From: Thermodesulfovibrionia bacterium
Lineage (GTDB): Bacteria > Nitrospirota > Thermodesulfovibrionia > UBA6902
Assembly: GCA_947259645.1 (NCBI GenBank)
Contig: CAMYND010000007.1
Span: 1-64,000 of the forward strand
Length of the DNA: 64,000 nt
Reading direction: 5' to 3'
The notes under the pieces were generated by a model, which was not told where the DNA came from, did no database searches, and worked only from the letters and a program-made list of their open reading frames with translations. Each line of letters starts with the position of its first letter. Position 1 is the first letter of the stretch. The position numbers and the translations under genes are program-made. This document shows positions 1 through 10,293 of the stretch, piece by piece.

Positions 1-99
1 AAGGCATATGTAAAGGAAAAGTTCGACTGCAGCACTTGTGACTGTGAGGATGCCGTAAATATCTGCCCGGTAGAGGCAATAACAATGGAAGACGAATAA
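1..99 (+). CDS. Ferredoxin, C-terminal fragment (5' end outside window)
   Basis: Frame 1 reads KAYVKEKFDCSTCDCEDAVNICPVEAITMEDE-stop; closely resembles the C-terminus of the ferredoxin at 637-828. Confidence 0.75.
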   Translation, partial: KAYVKEKFDCSTCDCEDAVNICPVEAITMEDE

Positions 100-149
100 G
101 AGCTTGTTTATACAGTAGTTAACGATGAATCATAAAAAGGGAGGGAAAC

Positions 150-464
150 ATGGATGTTCTCGACTTAAAAAAACTGATTAAATTTCAGCCGGAAAAAATT
201 ACACGGGAAATGCTTGATGACAAACCCGAGATGCGGATAGCCCTGATGTGTCTTGAGCCGGGCCAGAAACTGACCCCTCATAAAGCCCCCATGAGACTTC
301 TCATGTATGTTGTAGAAGGGAAAGGGTCCTTTACTGTCGGCGAAGAAACTTTTGAGGCAGACGAAAAGACCGGCATCCCCTGTGATCCGATGGTGGAACA
401 TGGCTTTGCAGCAGACAAGGGGGAGCGGCTTGTTGTTATGGCAATCGTAACACCTGTTGAATAA
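150..464 (+). CDS. Small cupin-domain protein
   Basis: 104 aa; PGQKLTPHKAPMRLLMYVVEGKGSFTVGEETF cupin-like pattern; ggaggg RBS upstream. Confidence 0.75.
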   Translation: MDVLDLKKLIKFQPEKITREMLDDKPEMRIALMCLEPGQKLTPHKAPMRLLMYVVEGKGSFTVGEETFEADEKTGIPCDPMVEHGFAADKGERLVVMAIVTPVE

Positions 465-636
465 AGCAGGAAAGCATGAATTAGTGCAGCAATGGTAATT
501 ATTTTTTCCGGGAATAATTTAACTGGAAAAGATCTGCACCAGTATATGATAATATAGAGTAAACCAGCACGAATGTGTTCAAAAAAAACTGCCTGAATGC
601 AGGCAAATAACATTAAACAAAATTGAGGAGGTGCTC

Positions 637-828
637 ATGAAAAAGCCGGTAGTAGATTATGATGCCTGTACGGGATGTGCTACATGCGTTGAGATGTGTC
701 CTGAGGTTTTCGAAATGGGAGACGATGAAAAGGCCTTTGTGAAGGCTGAGGACAAATGTGATACCTGTGATTGTGAAGAAGCCGCTGACACATGTCCGTC
801 TGAAGCAATAACGTTTGAAGAAGGATAG
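637..828 (+). CDS. 4Fe-4S ferredoxin
   Basis: CTGCATCVEMCP plus CDTCDCEEAADTCP; RBS gaggagg before ATG at 637 (ORF track starts at GTG 631). Confidence 0.85.
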   Translation: MKKPVVDYDACTGCATCVEMCPEVFEMGDDEKAFVKAEDKCDTCDCEEAADTCPSEAITFEEG

Positions 829-850
829 AGAATGCGCTGAAAGCGCCGAG

Positions 851-891
851 AAAACGCTCCCGTCATCTGATTTTGGCGGGAGCGTTTTCTT
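851..891 (+). terminator. Rho-independent terminator after ferredoxin gene
   Basis: aaaacgctcccg...cgggagcgtttt stem followed by T-rich tract. Confidence 0.75.
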
Positions 892-974
892 TGTGGCTGA
901 TTCTTTCTTTTTTGAGGTACAATAGGAGCAGGGCACTCACGAGTGCAGATTTAACTGTTAGATTTGAGAGGAAC

Positions 975-1364
975 ATGAACAACCAGAATCAGAAAAACAT
1001 TCCCATGGCCATGCTCTACTGGGGGCTTGCGGTAAGCTATATGGCGCTCCTGTTCTTTCTCTCGTCACAGGGCGGCCACTCCCTCCCTCAAATGGCTCAC
1101 GGAACGGATAAACTGGTTCATTTGCTTGCATATATTCCTCTTGCAGCATTCTTTTATCACGCTTTTCACAAGAGCGGCATAAGAAAATATAAGTTCATTA
1201 TGGTCTTCCTTATTGTCTGCCTTTACGGGTTATCCGATGAAATCCATCAATACTTTGTTCCGGGCAGAGATGCATCATTTGGTGATGTCGTGGCAGACTC
1301 TTTGGGGGCATTAATCGGCTGTACTGGAGCGGGTTACGCGGAATTGAAAACCAGGTTTACTTGA
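975..1364 (+). CDS. VanZ-like family membrane protein
   Basis: Multi-TM; DKLVHLLAYIPLAAFFYHAF and YGLSDEIHQYFVPGRDASFGDVVADSLGALIG are VanZ-like; start likely ATG 975. Confidence 0.8.
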   Translation: MNNQNQKNIPMAMLYWGLAVSYMALLFFLSSQGGHSLPQMAHGTDKLVHLLAYIPLAAFFYHAFHKSGIRKYKFIMVFLIVCLYGLSDEIHQYFVPGRDASFGDVVADSLGALIGCTGAGYAELKTRFT

Positions 1365-3858
1365 TCGTGATAGGGATAAAGGGTCCCTTTCTTTTTTCTA
1401 CTCTCTCCTCAGGATTATGGTAGTATTTAAACCTGAACAGCGCGTCCATACCATGGCAGTCTATGCAGAGCAGGCTGTAAGTCTGCGCCCTGAGAAAGCT
1501 GTTTGAGGCGTTTCCTTCCAGATTTTCTCCGGTCCCAGCTCTTTTAAATATGGGGCTCCACTGATGAACATTATGACATGAGGGGCAGGAGATATTTCCA
1601 ACTGAAGCATATTCGCCGCTCCAGGGTTCATAGAGGGGGAAATAGTTAGGCTCACTCTTTATGTTTCTGCCCATGTTGTTTATAAGCTGATCTTTGGGGT
1701 GGGTGTCAATTTCAGGTATTTTGGCAGCAGCTGAGCCGTTTTTTGAATGACAGGAGTTGCACATCATGTCCATCATGCTCGTCCCCTCTCCAAGCCCCTG
1801 TGACCAGAGCTTGATTTTGTTTTTATTGTTGTGGACCACATGGCAGACGCCGCACGTTCCGGATTCGGCAGGTACCTGGCCAAGAATGTTTTTCTGATCA
1901 GGTGCTGTTACAATCAGATCATGGTCTGTTTTTTCAACGAGTGATTGCTTTGGGTGGCAGTTGGCACAGAGGACCGGTGAGGGTGAATTTTCAAGCCTCA
2001 AGAAACTGTTTTGAGAATTGCCTTCTGTTTCATAATGGTTGCCGCCTACGACATTTACCGGGTCCCACCTATGGGGATCATGGCACGTCTCACAGGTCAT
2101 GATCCCGTCCTTTGAGAGCTTCCCTAACTTGTCAAAGAGCGGCAGGGTTGTGGAAAGGCCTTTTTCAGAGGGGACGATGTTTACCGGGTGCGAATGGTCT
2201 TTAATGACTTTTTTCTTTGCCAATCCTTCTTCATTATGGCAGCTTATGCAAAGGTCCTGCATAAGGATTCCGCTTTCTGAGGTTATTTCCCTGGCCCATA
2301 AGTAACGTTCCTGGCCGCCATGTACGATGTGACAAACACCGCAAAGTCCGTATTCAGAAGCCGGCTGATCCAGAAAATTTTTCTCTTCAGGGGCAAATTT
2401 GTTTATGTCATGTTTTGAATTAACAATGTTGAACTTATTGCTGTGGCACTCTTCACATAAGGCCGGTGATGCTTTCCGCAGAAAGGAAGTTTTGCTGTTG
2501 CCTTTTACCTCTTTCCCTATTTCACCTTTAACAGAATCTGCCCGCCACCTGTGCGGGTCATGGCATGAAGAGCAGGTGATTTTACCGTTTCTGTCCTGAA
2601 TTCCTATTTTGTTAAAAAGCGGAAGTTTCAAGTTCTCTTTTTTAACCCCGATTGCCTGCAGGAGTTCATCAGAGTTGCTATGCTCAAAGGGGTTCACATC
2701 AACGGGGTGCCTGTAATCGGGAGGTATGGATTTTTCCGCGATCTGATTTTTGCTGTGACAGCTCATACAGAGCTGCATTGTGTAGTCAAGCCCTTCTCCC
2801 GGTTCTCTGGCTACCTTGTGGGGAAGGTGACAGGCAGAGCATACCCCGGCCTCTGCAACAGTTTTGCCATCAAGGTTTTTTTCCTCCGGAGCTGAATGAA
2901 TGAGGTTATGCTTTGTGTCAGCAATATATCTTTTATCAGTGTGGCATGTCAGGCAGAGGGAGGATTTATCATCATTTTTTATCAAGAGCAGATGATCTTC
3001 TATGGTATTGTTATGTACTTTGTGGCAGGTCTGGCAGATGATTTCTCCGTTAAATCCCAGTTTTGCCCCCTTTTTGATCAGATCATCAGGAACAGTGACC
3101 TTTGCGGGCTTTACGTTAATTACATGATAGTGGTTTCTTTCACCGTCTTTCGTGAATATATTCTTGTCTCCATGGCATTCAAGGCAGAGCCCGGAATTGC
3201 GGGACGCTTCCACGAGGAAGCTCTCATTTGGCGAACCATGTACGGTGTGGCAGGTTTCACAGATGATATGATTTTTGCCTTCACCAGCCAGCCCTCCCCG
3301 TAAAAGCAGTGATGCAGGGATTTCCCGTTTCATGTTCCCCATGGGGTGGTTTCCTGAATGTTCCCCACCGTCCTTGTCAGTGTGACAGAGACGGCACATT
3401 CCGGAATCTTTGTCTGAAGTTCGTAAGAAAATCGTTTTTTCAATGCCCATTTCACTTGAGACGCCATGTGCTGTATGACATGTTGCACACTGCATATTCC
3501 CCTTTTCATCAAGAGGAAATATTTTTGGGATTTTCATCTGTTCAGGCGGCTTTTCATTAATTTTGTGCCTCAGGTCGTTGTACACCCGTGACCGGGAATC
3601 AACTACACTGCCGTCATGGCAGCTGAAACATATTTCGGGTTTTGCCACAACTTTTTCCGCCTGATAATCAACAAGGTCTGATCCCCTGCCATCTATAAAA
3701 AAAGTGTCGATCCAGCGATAGTGACAGATTGCGCATTCCTTTGCTGAATCAGGATTTCTCGGTGCAGTGACTTCTGCTTTGGCAGAGCCGATTTCCAGAA
3801 CAAATGAGAGTATGAGGGTAAAGAGTAACCGTGCTGTTATCTTTGTGAAAATATTCAT
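1357..3858 (-). CDS. Secreted 20-heme c-type cytochrome (cassette 1)
   Basis: 833 aa, signal peptide, 20 CXXCH counted; tandem 4-heme repeats; paralog of 7934-10213. Confidence 0.92.
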   Translation of the reverse strand: MNIFTKITARLLFTLILSFVLEIGSAKAEVTAPRNPDSAKECAICHYRWIDTFFIDGRGSDLVDYQAEKVVAKPEICFSCHDGSVVDSRSRVYNDLRHKINEKPPEQMKIPKIFPLDEKGNMQCATCHTAHGVSSEMGIEKTIFLRTSDKDSGMCRLCHTDKDGGEHSGNHPMGNMKREIPASLLLRGGLAGEGKNHIICETCHTVHGSPNESFLVEASRNSGLCLECHGDKNIFTKDGERNHYHVINVKPAKVTVPDDLIKKGAKLGFNGEIICQTCHKVHNNTIEDHLLLIKNDDKSSLCLTCHTDKRYIADTKHNLIHSAPEEKNLDGKTVAEAGVCSACHLPHKVAREPGEGLDYTMQLCMSCHSKNQIAEKSIPPDYRHPVDVNPFEHSNSDELLQAIGVKKENLKLPLFNKIGIQDRNGKITCSSCHDPHRWRADSVKGEIGKEVKGNSKTSFLRKASPALCEECHSNKFNIVNSKHDINKFAPEEKNFLDQPASEYGLCGVCHIVHGGQERYLWAREITSESGILMQDLCISCHNEEGLAKKKVIKDHSHPVNIVPSEKGLSTTLPLFDKLGKLSKDGIMTCETCHDPHRWDPVNVVGGNHYETEGNSQNSFLRLENSPSPVLCANCHPKQSLVEKTDHDLIVTAPDQKNILGQVPAESGTCGVCHVVHNNKNKIKLWSQGLGEGTSMMDMMCNSCHSKNGSAAAKIPEIDTHPKDQLINNMGRNIKSEPNYFPLYEPWSGEYASVGNISCPSCHNVHQWSPIFKRAGTGENLEGNASNSFLRAQTYSLLCIDCHGMDALFRFKYYHNPEERVEKRKGPFIPITIK

Positions 3859-3925
3859 TCCTGTTTCCGGTTTATCGGACCTGGCGGCTTATCTCAAACC
3901 TGAGATGCAGCACCTGGTTTAAAGA

Positions 3926-4903
3926 CTACCGTTTTTGTTTCTCAATATGGTAAACGCTCACTCGTTCAGCAAACATTTCAACAACATACAATCTGTCCTT
4001 TTTATCAATAAAGATGCCAACAGGGGAGATGAACTTCTTTACAGACCTGCTGAGTGGGTCACCTATGACAGAGTTGAATTCACCGCTTGTTTCAAAGACC
4101 TGGATTACATTTAAATAACTGTCGCTGACATATACCCGGTTCCCGCTGTCCAGTGCTATGCCCTTTGGCCTGAAAAAATTCCCCTTTTCAACGCCCCAGC
4201 CGCCGATAATCATCACGAATTTGCCGTCAGGATTCAGTACCTGTACCCGTGTGTTAATGACATCGACAATATACAGGTATCCGTCACTGTCCATAGACAT
4301 CAGAAAGGGGTAGCGGAATTCATGCTTTTCCGCGCCAGGAGACCCATGTGACGAGAGTAAAAGGTTTGATGAGAGGTCATACATATGAATCTGGTGATTA
4401 TCATTGTCAGCAACGAAGAGCCTGTTCAGCCTGTTATTTACCGCAACATCAGTCGGGTCAGGCGTCATCACACCCGTTGATGGCAGTTTTATTTGAGAGA
4501 GGTACTCACCGGATGGAGTGAAAATCTGTATTCGGCTGTTGCCTGAATCAGCCACATAAACTTTATCATTAGAGTCTGTATGAATACCCATGGGGAAGCT
4601 GAACTGACCGTTCCCCCGGCCTTTCTTCCCGAAGGCAAAGAGAAACTCCCCTTTCTGGTTAAATACCTTGATCTTGTTGTTTACGCCATCTACAACATAT
4701 ATCAATCCCTGATCTGAGACTGAAATATCACTTGGCTGCCTGAAGCTTGCAGTAATATCAAATAAATGGGTCACGAAAGTCAGTTTCACGGCATGGGACG
4801 ATGCAACAGAGGATAGAAAAAATATTATTAAAAAAAGCAGGATAAAAGGTACCGGGAAAAAGGTGCGGGACGCAGTTGTTTTATATGCCTGATATGTCCT
4901 CAA
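3926..4903 (-). CDS. NHL-repeat beta-propeller protein (cassette 1)
   Basis: Repeated F..P.GI..D..(.)VYVADS.N.RIQ(I/V)F motifs; hydrophobic N-terminus. Confidence 0.88.
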   Translation of the reverse strand: MRTYQAYKTTASRTFFPVPFILLFLIIFFLSSVASSHAVKLTFVTHLFDITASFRQPSDISVSDQGLIYVVDGVNNKIKVFNQKGEFLFAFGKKGRGNGQFSFPMGIHTDSNDKVYVADSGNSRIQIFTPSGEYLSQIKLPSTGVMTPDPTDVAVNNRLNRLFVADNDNHQIHMYDLSSNLLLSSHGSPGAEKHEFRYPFLMSMDSDGYLYIVDVINTRVQVLNPDGKFVMIIGGWGVEKGNFFRPKGIALDSGNRVYVSDSYLNVIQVFETSGEFNSVIGDPLSRSVKKFISPVGIFIDKKDRLYVVEMFAERVSVYHIEKQKR

Positions 4904-5028
4904 GATCTTCAGAGGTTCCCTTTTGTATTAAATGCGACAGCATGTTTATCTGATCAGCGCTGACCAGGCATGCTTCCCGGCCAGCGCTGAAATTTTCTGT
5001 ATTGTACACTATGCACACTCCGGCCTGC

Positions 5029-5889
5029 TCAGGGTTTCTTAATCTGTCCGGGCTGCAGCATTTTCGGCATATAAAATTTTGTGTAGTTTTTGATCATGCC
5101 GACGACCTCTGAGCCGGTTATTGAATCTATCCTCTCCTTTGAATACCCTATCGATTCAAGCGGCAGCAAAGGATTTTCCTCTTGATGGCAATCCTCACAT
5201 AGGTAGGGTTGTTTGCTCACTACTTTATGTATGATTTTTTTGGCCCTTGATTTCTGTGCTTCTGTGAGGTCTTTCTCTCTTGTCTTGTATTCAGTAGCAA
5301 ATGCTTTTCTCTCCTGAGAATCAATAGGCTGCAGTTTTCCATTGCTCTTTTCAAAGGGGATGATTTTTGCCTTGTATGTCCCGGGCGTTTCTGTTTTAAC
5401 CGGACTTTCTACAATCTCTCCCGAGTTTCTATCGTACCACTTGTAAACACCGGTTCTGTCCGTACCCTCAAGTCTGACATGACAGGTCTGGCAGGCGACA
5501 AAGAATGCGTGCATATTTAAAAAAGCGCGCAAGTCCTTGACCGCGTCATGGGGCATGTCACCGTGGCATTTAACGCAATATGACCGATTGTCCGGACCGA
5601 TATCAAAACCTATATGGTGAAAATGCCCTTTTATCCGGGTTTCCTCCAGTATGCGGAAGCCGAGATAATGTTTTACCCGTTCTTCCCCTTCAAGTATAAT
5701 TTTTTCAAATGGTGTTTTCTTTGATTTTAACTCCTGTTCCTCTTTGTACTCTGCTATTTCCTCCGCCTCCTGCCGGCCGTGGTACTCCTCGACTATATGG
5801 GCAAAGGTCACTTTCCATATAATTACGATGAAGAAAACAGTTAACGCCATGAATCCGAGCATATATATCTTGAACAAGAAATTTTTCAT
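5029..5889 (-). CDS. Membrane-anchored triheme c-type cytochrome (cassette 1)
   Basis: N-terminal TM; CVKCH, CQTCH, CEDCH; paralog of 11303-12136. Confidence 0.85.
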   Translation of the reverse strand: MKNFLFKIYMLGFMALTVFFIVIIWKVTFAHIVEEYHGRQEAEEIAEYKEEQELKSKKTPFEKIILEGEERVKHYLGFRILEETRIKGHFHHIGFDIGPDNRSYCVKCHGDMPHDAVKDLRAFLNMHAFFVACQTCHVRLEGTDRTGVYKWYDRNSGEIVESPVKTETPGTYKAKIIPFEKSNGKLQPIDSQERKAFATEYKTREKDLTEAQKSRAKKIIHKVVSKQPYLCEDCHQEENPLLPLESIGYSKERIDSITGSEVVGMIKNYTKFYMPKMLQPGQIKKP

Positions 5890-6722
5890 GATGATGCCTC
5901 CCCTTCTTCGGCTGATTCATGAGTGTGTCCGCCATGAGGTGGAAGGATTTCCTTTTCCAGGCCCGCTTCTTTCATCACCTTGACGTAATGTTCATAGTGC
6001 TCTTCCACCATAAGCTCTTCAGAAAGGTAACCTGTTATAAAAACTTTCCCCATAGGAAATACTGAAATTGAAAAATGAACATTGTACCAGTGCCAGATAA
6101 ACAGGAACAATGCTGCCAGAAGCGCCTCATCACTGTGTGCTATGATTGAAAAATTAAGCAGCTCGCCGGGCAATAGATATGTGGCAATCTCTTTGTTCCA
6201 TATGATCAGTCCTGAAAAACCGATGATAACCATACCCCAGAACGGTGCCCAGTAATCAAACTTTTCTTTCCAGGTAAAATTGTCCCCGTTCGGGCGCACG
6301 TTTGTAATAAACAGCAGGTACTTTAAAAGGTCCCTGATGTCCCTGGCATCTTTCAGGTTTGGAACGAGAGACTGCGTTGCCAGCACTTTCAGGATTTTGA
6401 CGGATGTTACTTTTTCTTTCTTTTTCATCGGAACTATCTGGTATTTGTATATGACATAGATTAAATAACCTATATGGTAGAAGAACAATGCCATTAATAT
6501 TGCGCCTGATACCTTATGGATCATTGGTGCTATCTGAATCCCGCCAAACATCGCATAGAGGAAAGGTGCCCATGAGGCGCTATGAAATTTAAGGGGCATT
6601 CCTGTTAATACCAGGACGACCACACTCACGGCCAGGATTATATGCTGTATCCTCTGGTTCATGGTAAACCGGTAAAAATGTTTTTCTCCGTTGATGACTT
6701 TTATCAATGGATGTTTTTCCAT
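5886..6722 (-). CDS. Diheme-type integral membrane cytochrome b (cassette 1)
   Basis: Four to five TM segments with conserved His (IQHIIL, HKVSGAIL, AHSDEALLA, WHWYNVHF); 4-bp overlap with next gene; paralog of 12152-13027. Confidence 0.85.
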   Translation of the reverse strand: MEKHPLIKVINGEKHFYRFTMNQRIQHIILAVSVVVLVLTGMPLKFHSASWAPFLYAMFGGIQIAPMIHKVSGAILMALFFYHIGYLIYVIYKYQIVPMKKKEKVTSVKILKVLATQSLVPNLKDARDIRDLLKYLLFITNVRPNGDNFTWKEKFDYWAPFWGMVIIGFSGLIIWNKEIATYLLPGELLNFSIIAHSDEALLAALFLFIWHWYNVHFSISVFPMGKVFITGYLSEELMVEEHYEHYVKVMKEAGLEKEILPPHGGHTHESAEEGEASS

Positions 6723-6724
6723 GG

Positions 6725-7783
6725 CTATTTCTTCCTCCCTATCATTGCGTGCGGAGCAAATCTTCTGATTATATCGAGTAAAATAATAAACATCAGGGGC
6801 AGCAATGTCCCTCCCGTCAGTATGATAAAGAAAACGGTAAAGTAGTACTGAGCCGGGCTTTGGTCCAGGTTAAACTCAGAGTGAACAGCGTAGGTCGCAA
6901 GTTTTGGAGATGCATTGGGGTGACAGTCAATGTTAGTGCAGATTTTCCCCCTGTTCTTGTCATTAATTGATGAATCAGGGTTTTCCTTGCTTAACATCTG
7001 ATGCACGGACTCGCCCTTGTTGACGTGACAGTCCAGACAGTCCGGGACCCTTTCGTCAAGGTACTGGGCGGCTTTACCATGGAATGTCTCTCCGTAAGAA
7101 AAGACAGCCTTTGTCGACATTTCGTGCCTGGCAACTATTCCGGGATCATCATGGCACCGGGCACAGACCTCGGCGATATTCAGGGGGCTTCTGCTCTTAT
7201 GGAGCCTCGTTGTGATATGGTTATAAAACCTGTAGATAAATTCATCTTTCTTGTGGCAGACCCTGCACCTCCCCAAAGAAGCTTCGGAGATACCGGGGCG
7301 GACTTTCTTGAAAAAAGAAAGAGGCCTGTAGAGGGGGTTATCGTGACAGTCCTTACATTCCGGGAAGTCTTCAATGTACTTTTTCTCAGTTCCCTTTTCA
7401 TCAATTTTGCCGTGTACGCTTTTTGCGATAAATGTTTCAACATCCTTGTGGGAGAACTTCTTTTCACTCGATGGTTCTACAATGTGGCACTCTACCAGGC
7501 AGTCAACCTTCTTGGCAGGTTCATGAGGGATTTTTGTGATGTCTGTGTGGCAGCCTTCACATTTGACCTTGGTATGAACACTGTTGGTGAAAATGCTTTC
7601 GTTCACATAGAAGAGTTTCATTTTTCCGTCTTCATCTACCCTGCTGATACCGGGATATTTGTGACACAAAAGGCAGTTACCCACATCTGACGCAAAGGAT
7701 GAAGCCGGTATAAAACTGATTATCAAAAAGATGGCAAGCGAGGGCAACAGACAGTACCCGAAGGCTCTCGTTAAGAATTTCAT
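6725..7783 (-). CDS. Octaheme membrane c-type cytochrome (cassette 1)
   Basis: 6 CX2CH plus one CX3CH (CLVECH) and one CX4CH (CTNIDCH); C-terminal TM; start likely MKFLTRAF with gagg RBS (ORF track start 7816). Confidence 0.85.
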   Translation of the reverse strand: MKFLTRAFGYCLLPSLAIFLIISFIPASSFASDVGNCLLCHKYPGISRVDEDGKMKLFYVNESIFTNSVHTKVKCEGCHTDITKIPHEPAKKVDCLVECHIVEPSSEKKFSHKDVETFIAKSVHGKIDEKGTEKKYIEDFPECKDCHDNPLYRPLSFFKKVRPGISEASLGRCRVCHKKDEFIYRFYNHITTRLHKSRSPLNIAEVCARCHDDPGIVARHEMSTKAVFSYGETFHGKAAQYLDERVPDCLDCHVNKGESVHQMLSKENPDSSINDKNRGKICTNIDCHPNASPKLATYAVHSEFNLDQSPAQYYFTVFFIILTGGTLLPLMFIILLDIIRRFAPHAMIGRKK

Positions 7784-7933
7784 TTTTTCTCTCCTCTGTA
7801 AGAGGTTCTTATTCATTATGTAAAGAATAGAAATGACCGAGCTATAAATCTAACAGTACACCATGTAAATAGCTTTGTAAAATAATTAATTGTTATAAAA
7901 TTATAAAGCAGGTTAAAAGGCGTTGAATGGAGG

Positions 7934-10213
7934 CTATCTGACTATATTAACTCCGGATGGCCGGGGTTCAACTCTCTCCACAGGGTCGTGAAAATACTTG
8001 TATCTGAAGAGGGCGTCAAGGCCGTGGCAGTCTATACAGATGTTGTCATAACTGACATTACGAAGGAAACTGGTCGTTGCGTTTCCCTCCAGGTTCTGAT
8101 TAATTCCCTTTGATTTAACGAGGGGGCTCCACTGGTGAGCATTGTGACAGGAGGGACAGGATATGTTGCCGACATGTACTTCTTCTCCAGTTTTCCTGTC
8201 GTAAATTGGCGCGTAGTCTATCTGGGACCTGTCGCTGCGCATGATATTATTTATCAGCTTATCTTCCGGGTGTGTTGCTATGAGCGGAATTTTTGATTCT
8301 GCAGGATTTCCTTTTGAGTGGCAGCTGTTGCACAGCGCATCTGCGATGTCTTCGTGCCGTGATATTTTTCCATATTCCCGGGCCCACAGTTTGATCTTAT
8401 TGGGGCTGTTGTGCACTAAATGACATACCCCGCACTGTCCTGATTCTTTGACGGTCTGACCCAGGAGATTTTTTGCCTCCATATTGGTGATATTCAGGTC
8501 ATGATCTGTCCCGTCAACAAATGCCTTGTCTTCATGGCAGGCCTTGCACAGGTCCGATGACGGGGAATTTGTTTTTCTGAGAAAACTGTTCCTTGCGTCC
8601 CCTTCTACATTTTTGCCAGGGTAATCTTTTATGGGGTTGTTCGGGTCCCAAACGTGGGGATCATGGCAGGTTATACAGACAACTTTTCCGTCAGGTATGA
8701 CATTCCCCTCGCTGTCGTATAGGGGCAGCGTGGTTGTTATATTGAATTTTTTTAATGTAACATCCACAGCATGAAAGTTAATGCCGAGAAGTTTTTCTCT
8801 GGCAGCTCCGTTTTCATTATGGCAGGCGGTGCATAACTGTGTTACAAAATCTTTATCCCCAAAAGGTTCCTTTGCCCATAAGTGGTCGGAATTGGCATTG
8901 TGCGGTATATGGCAGACGCCGCAGGGTCCTGAGACTGACGGGGTGACTCCCTGAATATTTTTTTCTTTCGGCGCTGTAACCTCAAGATTGTGGTCAGATG
9001 TAACTATCTGTTTTTTATCAGTATGGCACTTCAGGCAGAGGCTTGATGAAAAGTTGTTGGATATTCGCAAGAAACTGTTTGATGAATCACCCTCGACGCT
9101 TTTACCGCCCCTGTTGTCAGCAGAATCAGGGTCCCACCTGTGAATATCATGGCAGGTGAAACACTGCACCTTGCCCTTCGGGCTCTTGGAACCGTCTTCT
9201 GCAAAGAGGGGAAGAGCATCAGCTGCGTTCTCTTTGGATATGGGATCAACATTTATGGGGTGGGAATGCTTCCCTGTCCCTTTGATTTCGTATCCTGTAT
9301 CCTCTCCATGGCATGTCAGACAGAGTTGCGTTGCGGGGTTGCCTTTCTTGAGAGGCCGTGCCCATAATTTTTTACCTGCTGCCCTATGGGGGGTGTGGCA
9401 GGCACTGCAGGGTCCGGATTCAGCGGCAGACTGGTCTTTAACATTCTTTTCATCAGGAAGGGTCAGCCGAAGGTCATGCTTTGTTTCAGCGATAGCGCCT
9501 TGTTCCTTGTGGCATAACATGCAAAGACTGGAATCACCATTATCAACGATTAATATTTTCTTCCCCTTTGCGCCATGTATTTTATGGCATGACTGGCAGG
9601 TTACCTGCTTGCGGTTGATCTCCAGTTTGCTTCCCGGCTCAAACAGCTCATCTGGAAACTTCAATGATGTCGTTGTGTGGAGAGGGTGGCTGTTTGAATT
9701 TTTGTAAGAGGCTTCGTTCCTATGGCATTTTTCACAGAGACTTGAATCAACATTTACCTCCCTGAAGAGCGAGGTCCTTCCCATCGGGTCGCCATGAGAA
9801 GAGGCGCCCTTGCCGTGAGCCGAGTGGCATGTACCGCAGTAGAGTTCACCTTTTACGCTCAGGGGGAGTTCCATCGGAACATTGATGTTGTTCGATGGCT
9901 TGACAAAGGTTGGGTGACTGTTGAAGTTCCAGGTAATATGGCGTGAGTCCTGTATATACCCGTCATGGCAGCTGTAGCACATCCCTTCGGAGCTTACTAC
10001 ACCCTGTGTGTCTTTCATAAGTACATTCCCCGGCTCGAAATCTATCAGTGACTCCTTGTCTGTTCTGAAGTCATCAAGCCACATGACATGGCAGACAACA
10101 CAATCCCGCTTGGAAGACATGTCCAGGGCAAAAGCTGACTGGCAGATCATTACGGTAAGAAGTATTAAGCTTCCGAAAGCTGCGTATTTTTTTATTCTGG
10201 ATATATGCGGCAT
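7934..10213 (-). CDS. Secreted 18-heme c-type cytochrome (cassette 2)
   Basis: 759 aa, signal peptide, 18 CXXCH counted; homologous to 1357-3858 throughout. Confidence 0.92.
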   Translation of the reverse strand: MPHISRIKKYAAFGSLILLTVMICQSAFALDMSSKRDCVVCHVMWLDDFRTDKESLIDFEPGNVLMKDTQGVVSSEGMCYSCHDGYIQDSRHITWNFNSHPTFVKPSNNINVPMELPLSVKGELYCGTCHSAHGKGASSHGDPMGRTSLFREVNVDSSLCEKCHRNEASYKNSNSHPLHTTTSLKFPDELFEPGSKLEINRKQVTCQSCHKIHGAKGKKILIVDNGDSSLCMLCHKEQGAIAETKHDLRLTLPDEKNVKDQSAAESGPCSACHTPHRAAGKKLWARPLKKGNPATQLCLTCHGEDTGYEIKGTGKHSHPINVDPISKENAADALPLFAEDGSKSPKGKVQCFTCHDIHRWDPDSADNRGGKSVEGDSSNSFLRISNNFSSSLCLKCHTDKKQIVTSDHNLEVTAPKEKNIQGVTPSVSGPCGVCHIPHNANSDHLWAKEPFGDKDFVTQLCTACHNENGAAREKLLGINFHAVDVTLKKFNITTTLPLYDSEGNVIPDGKVVCITCHDPHVWDPNNPIKDYPGKNVEGDARNSFLRKTNSPSSDLCKACHEDKAFVDGTDHDLNITNMEAKNLLGQTVKESGQCGVCHLVHNSPNKIKLWAREYGKISRHEDIADALCNSCHSKGNPAESKIPLIATHPEDKLINNIMRSDRSQIDYAPIYDRKTGEEVHVGNISCPSCHNAHQWSPLVKSKGINQNLEGNATTSFLRNVSYDNICIDCHGLDALFRYKYFHDPVERVEPRPSGVNIVR

Positions 10214-10293
10214 AGTGGACTGTTGACCTCAGGGCAGCAGCCATTAATAATGCTGATACCCCCCATTCACTCCATGGTTATATGAACGACGTA

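Noticed and set aside
7001-7690. 229-aa plus-strand ORF
   Set aside because: Antisense to the octaheme cytochrome, which has clear heme motifs; no RBS or family signal.
9156-9707. 183-aa plus-strand ORF
   Set aside because: Antisense to the 18-heme cytochrome; the apparent Cys/Trp/His content derives from CXXCH codons on the other strand.
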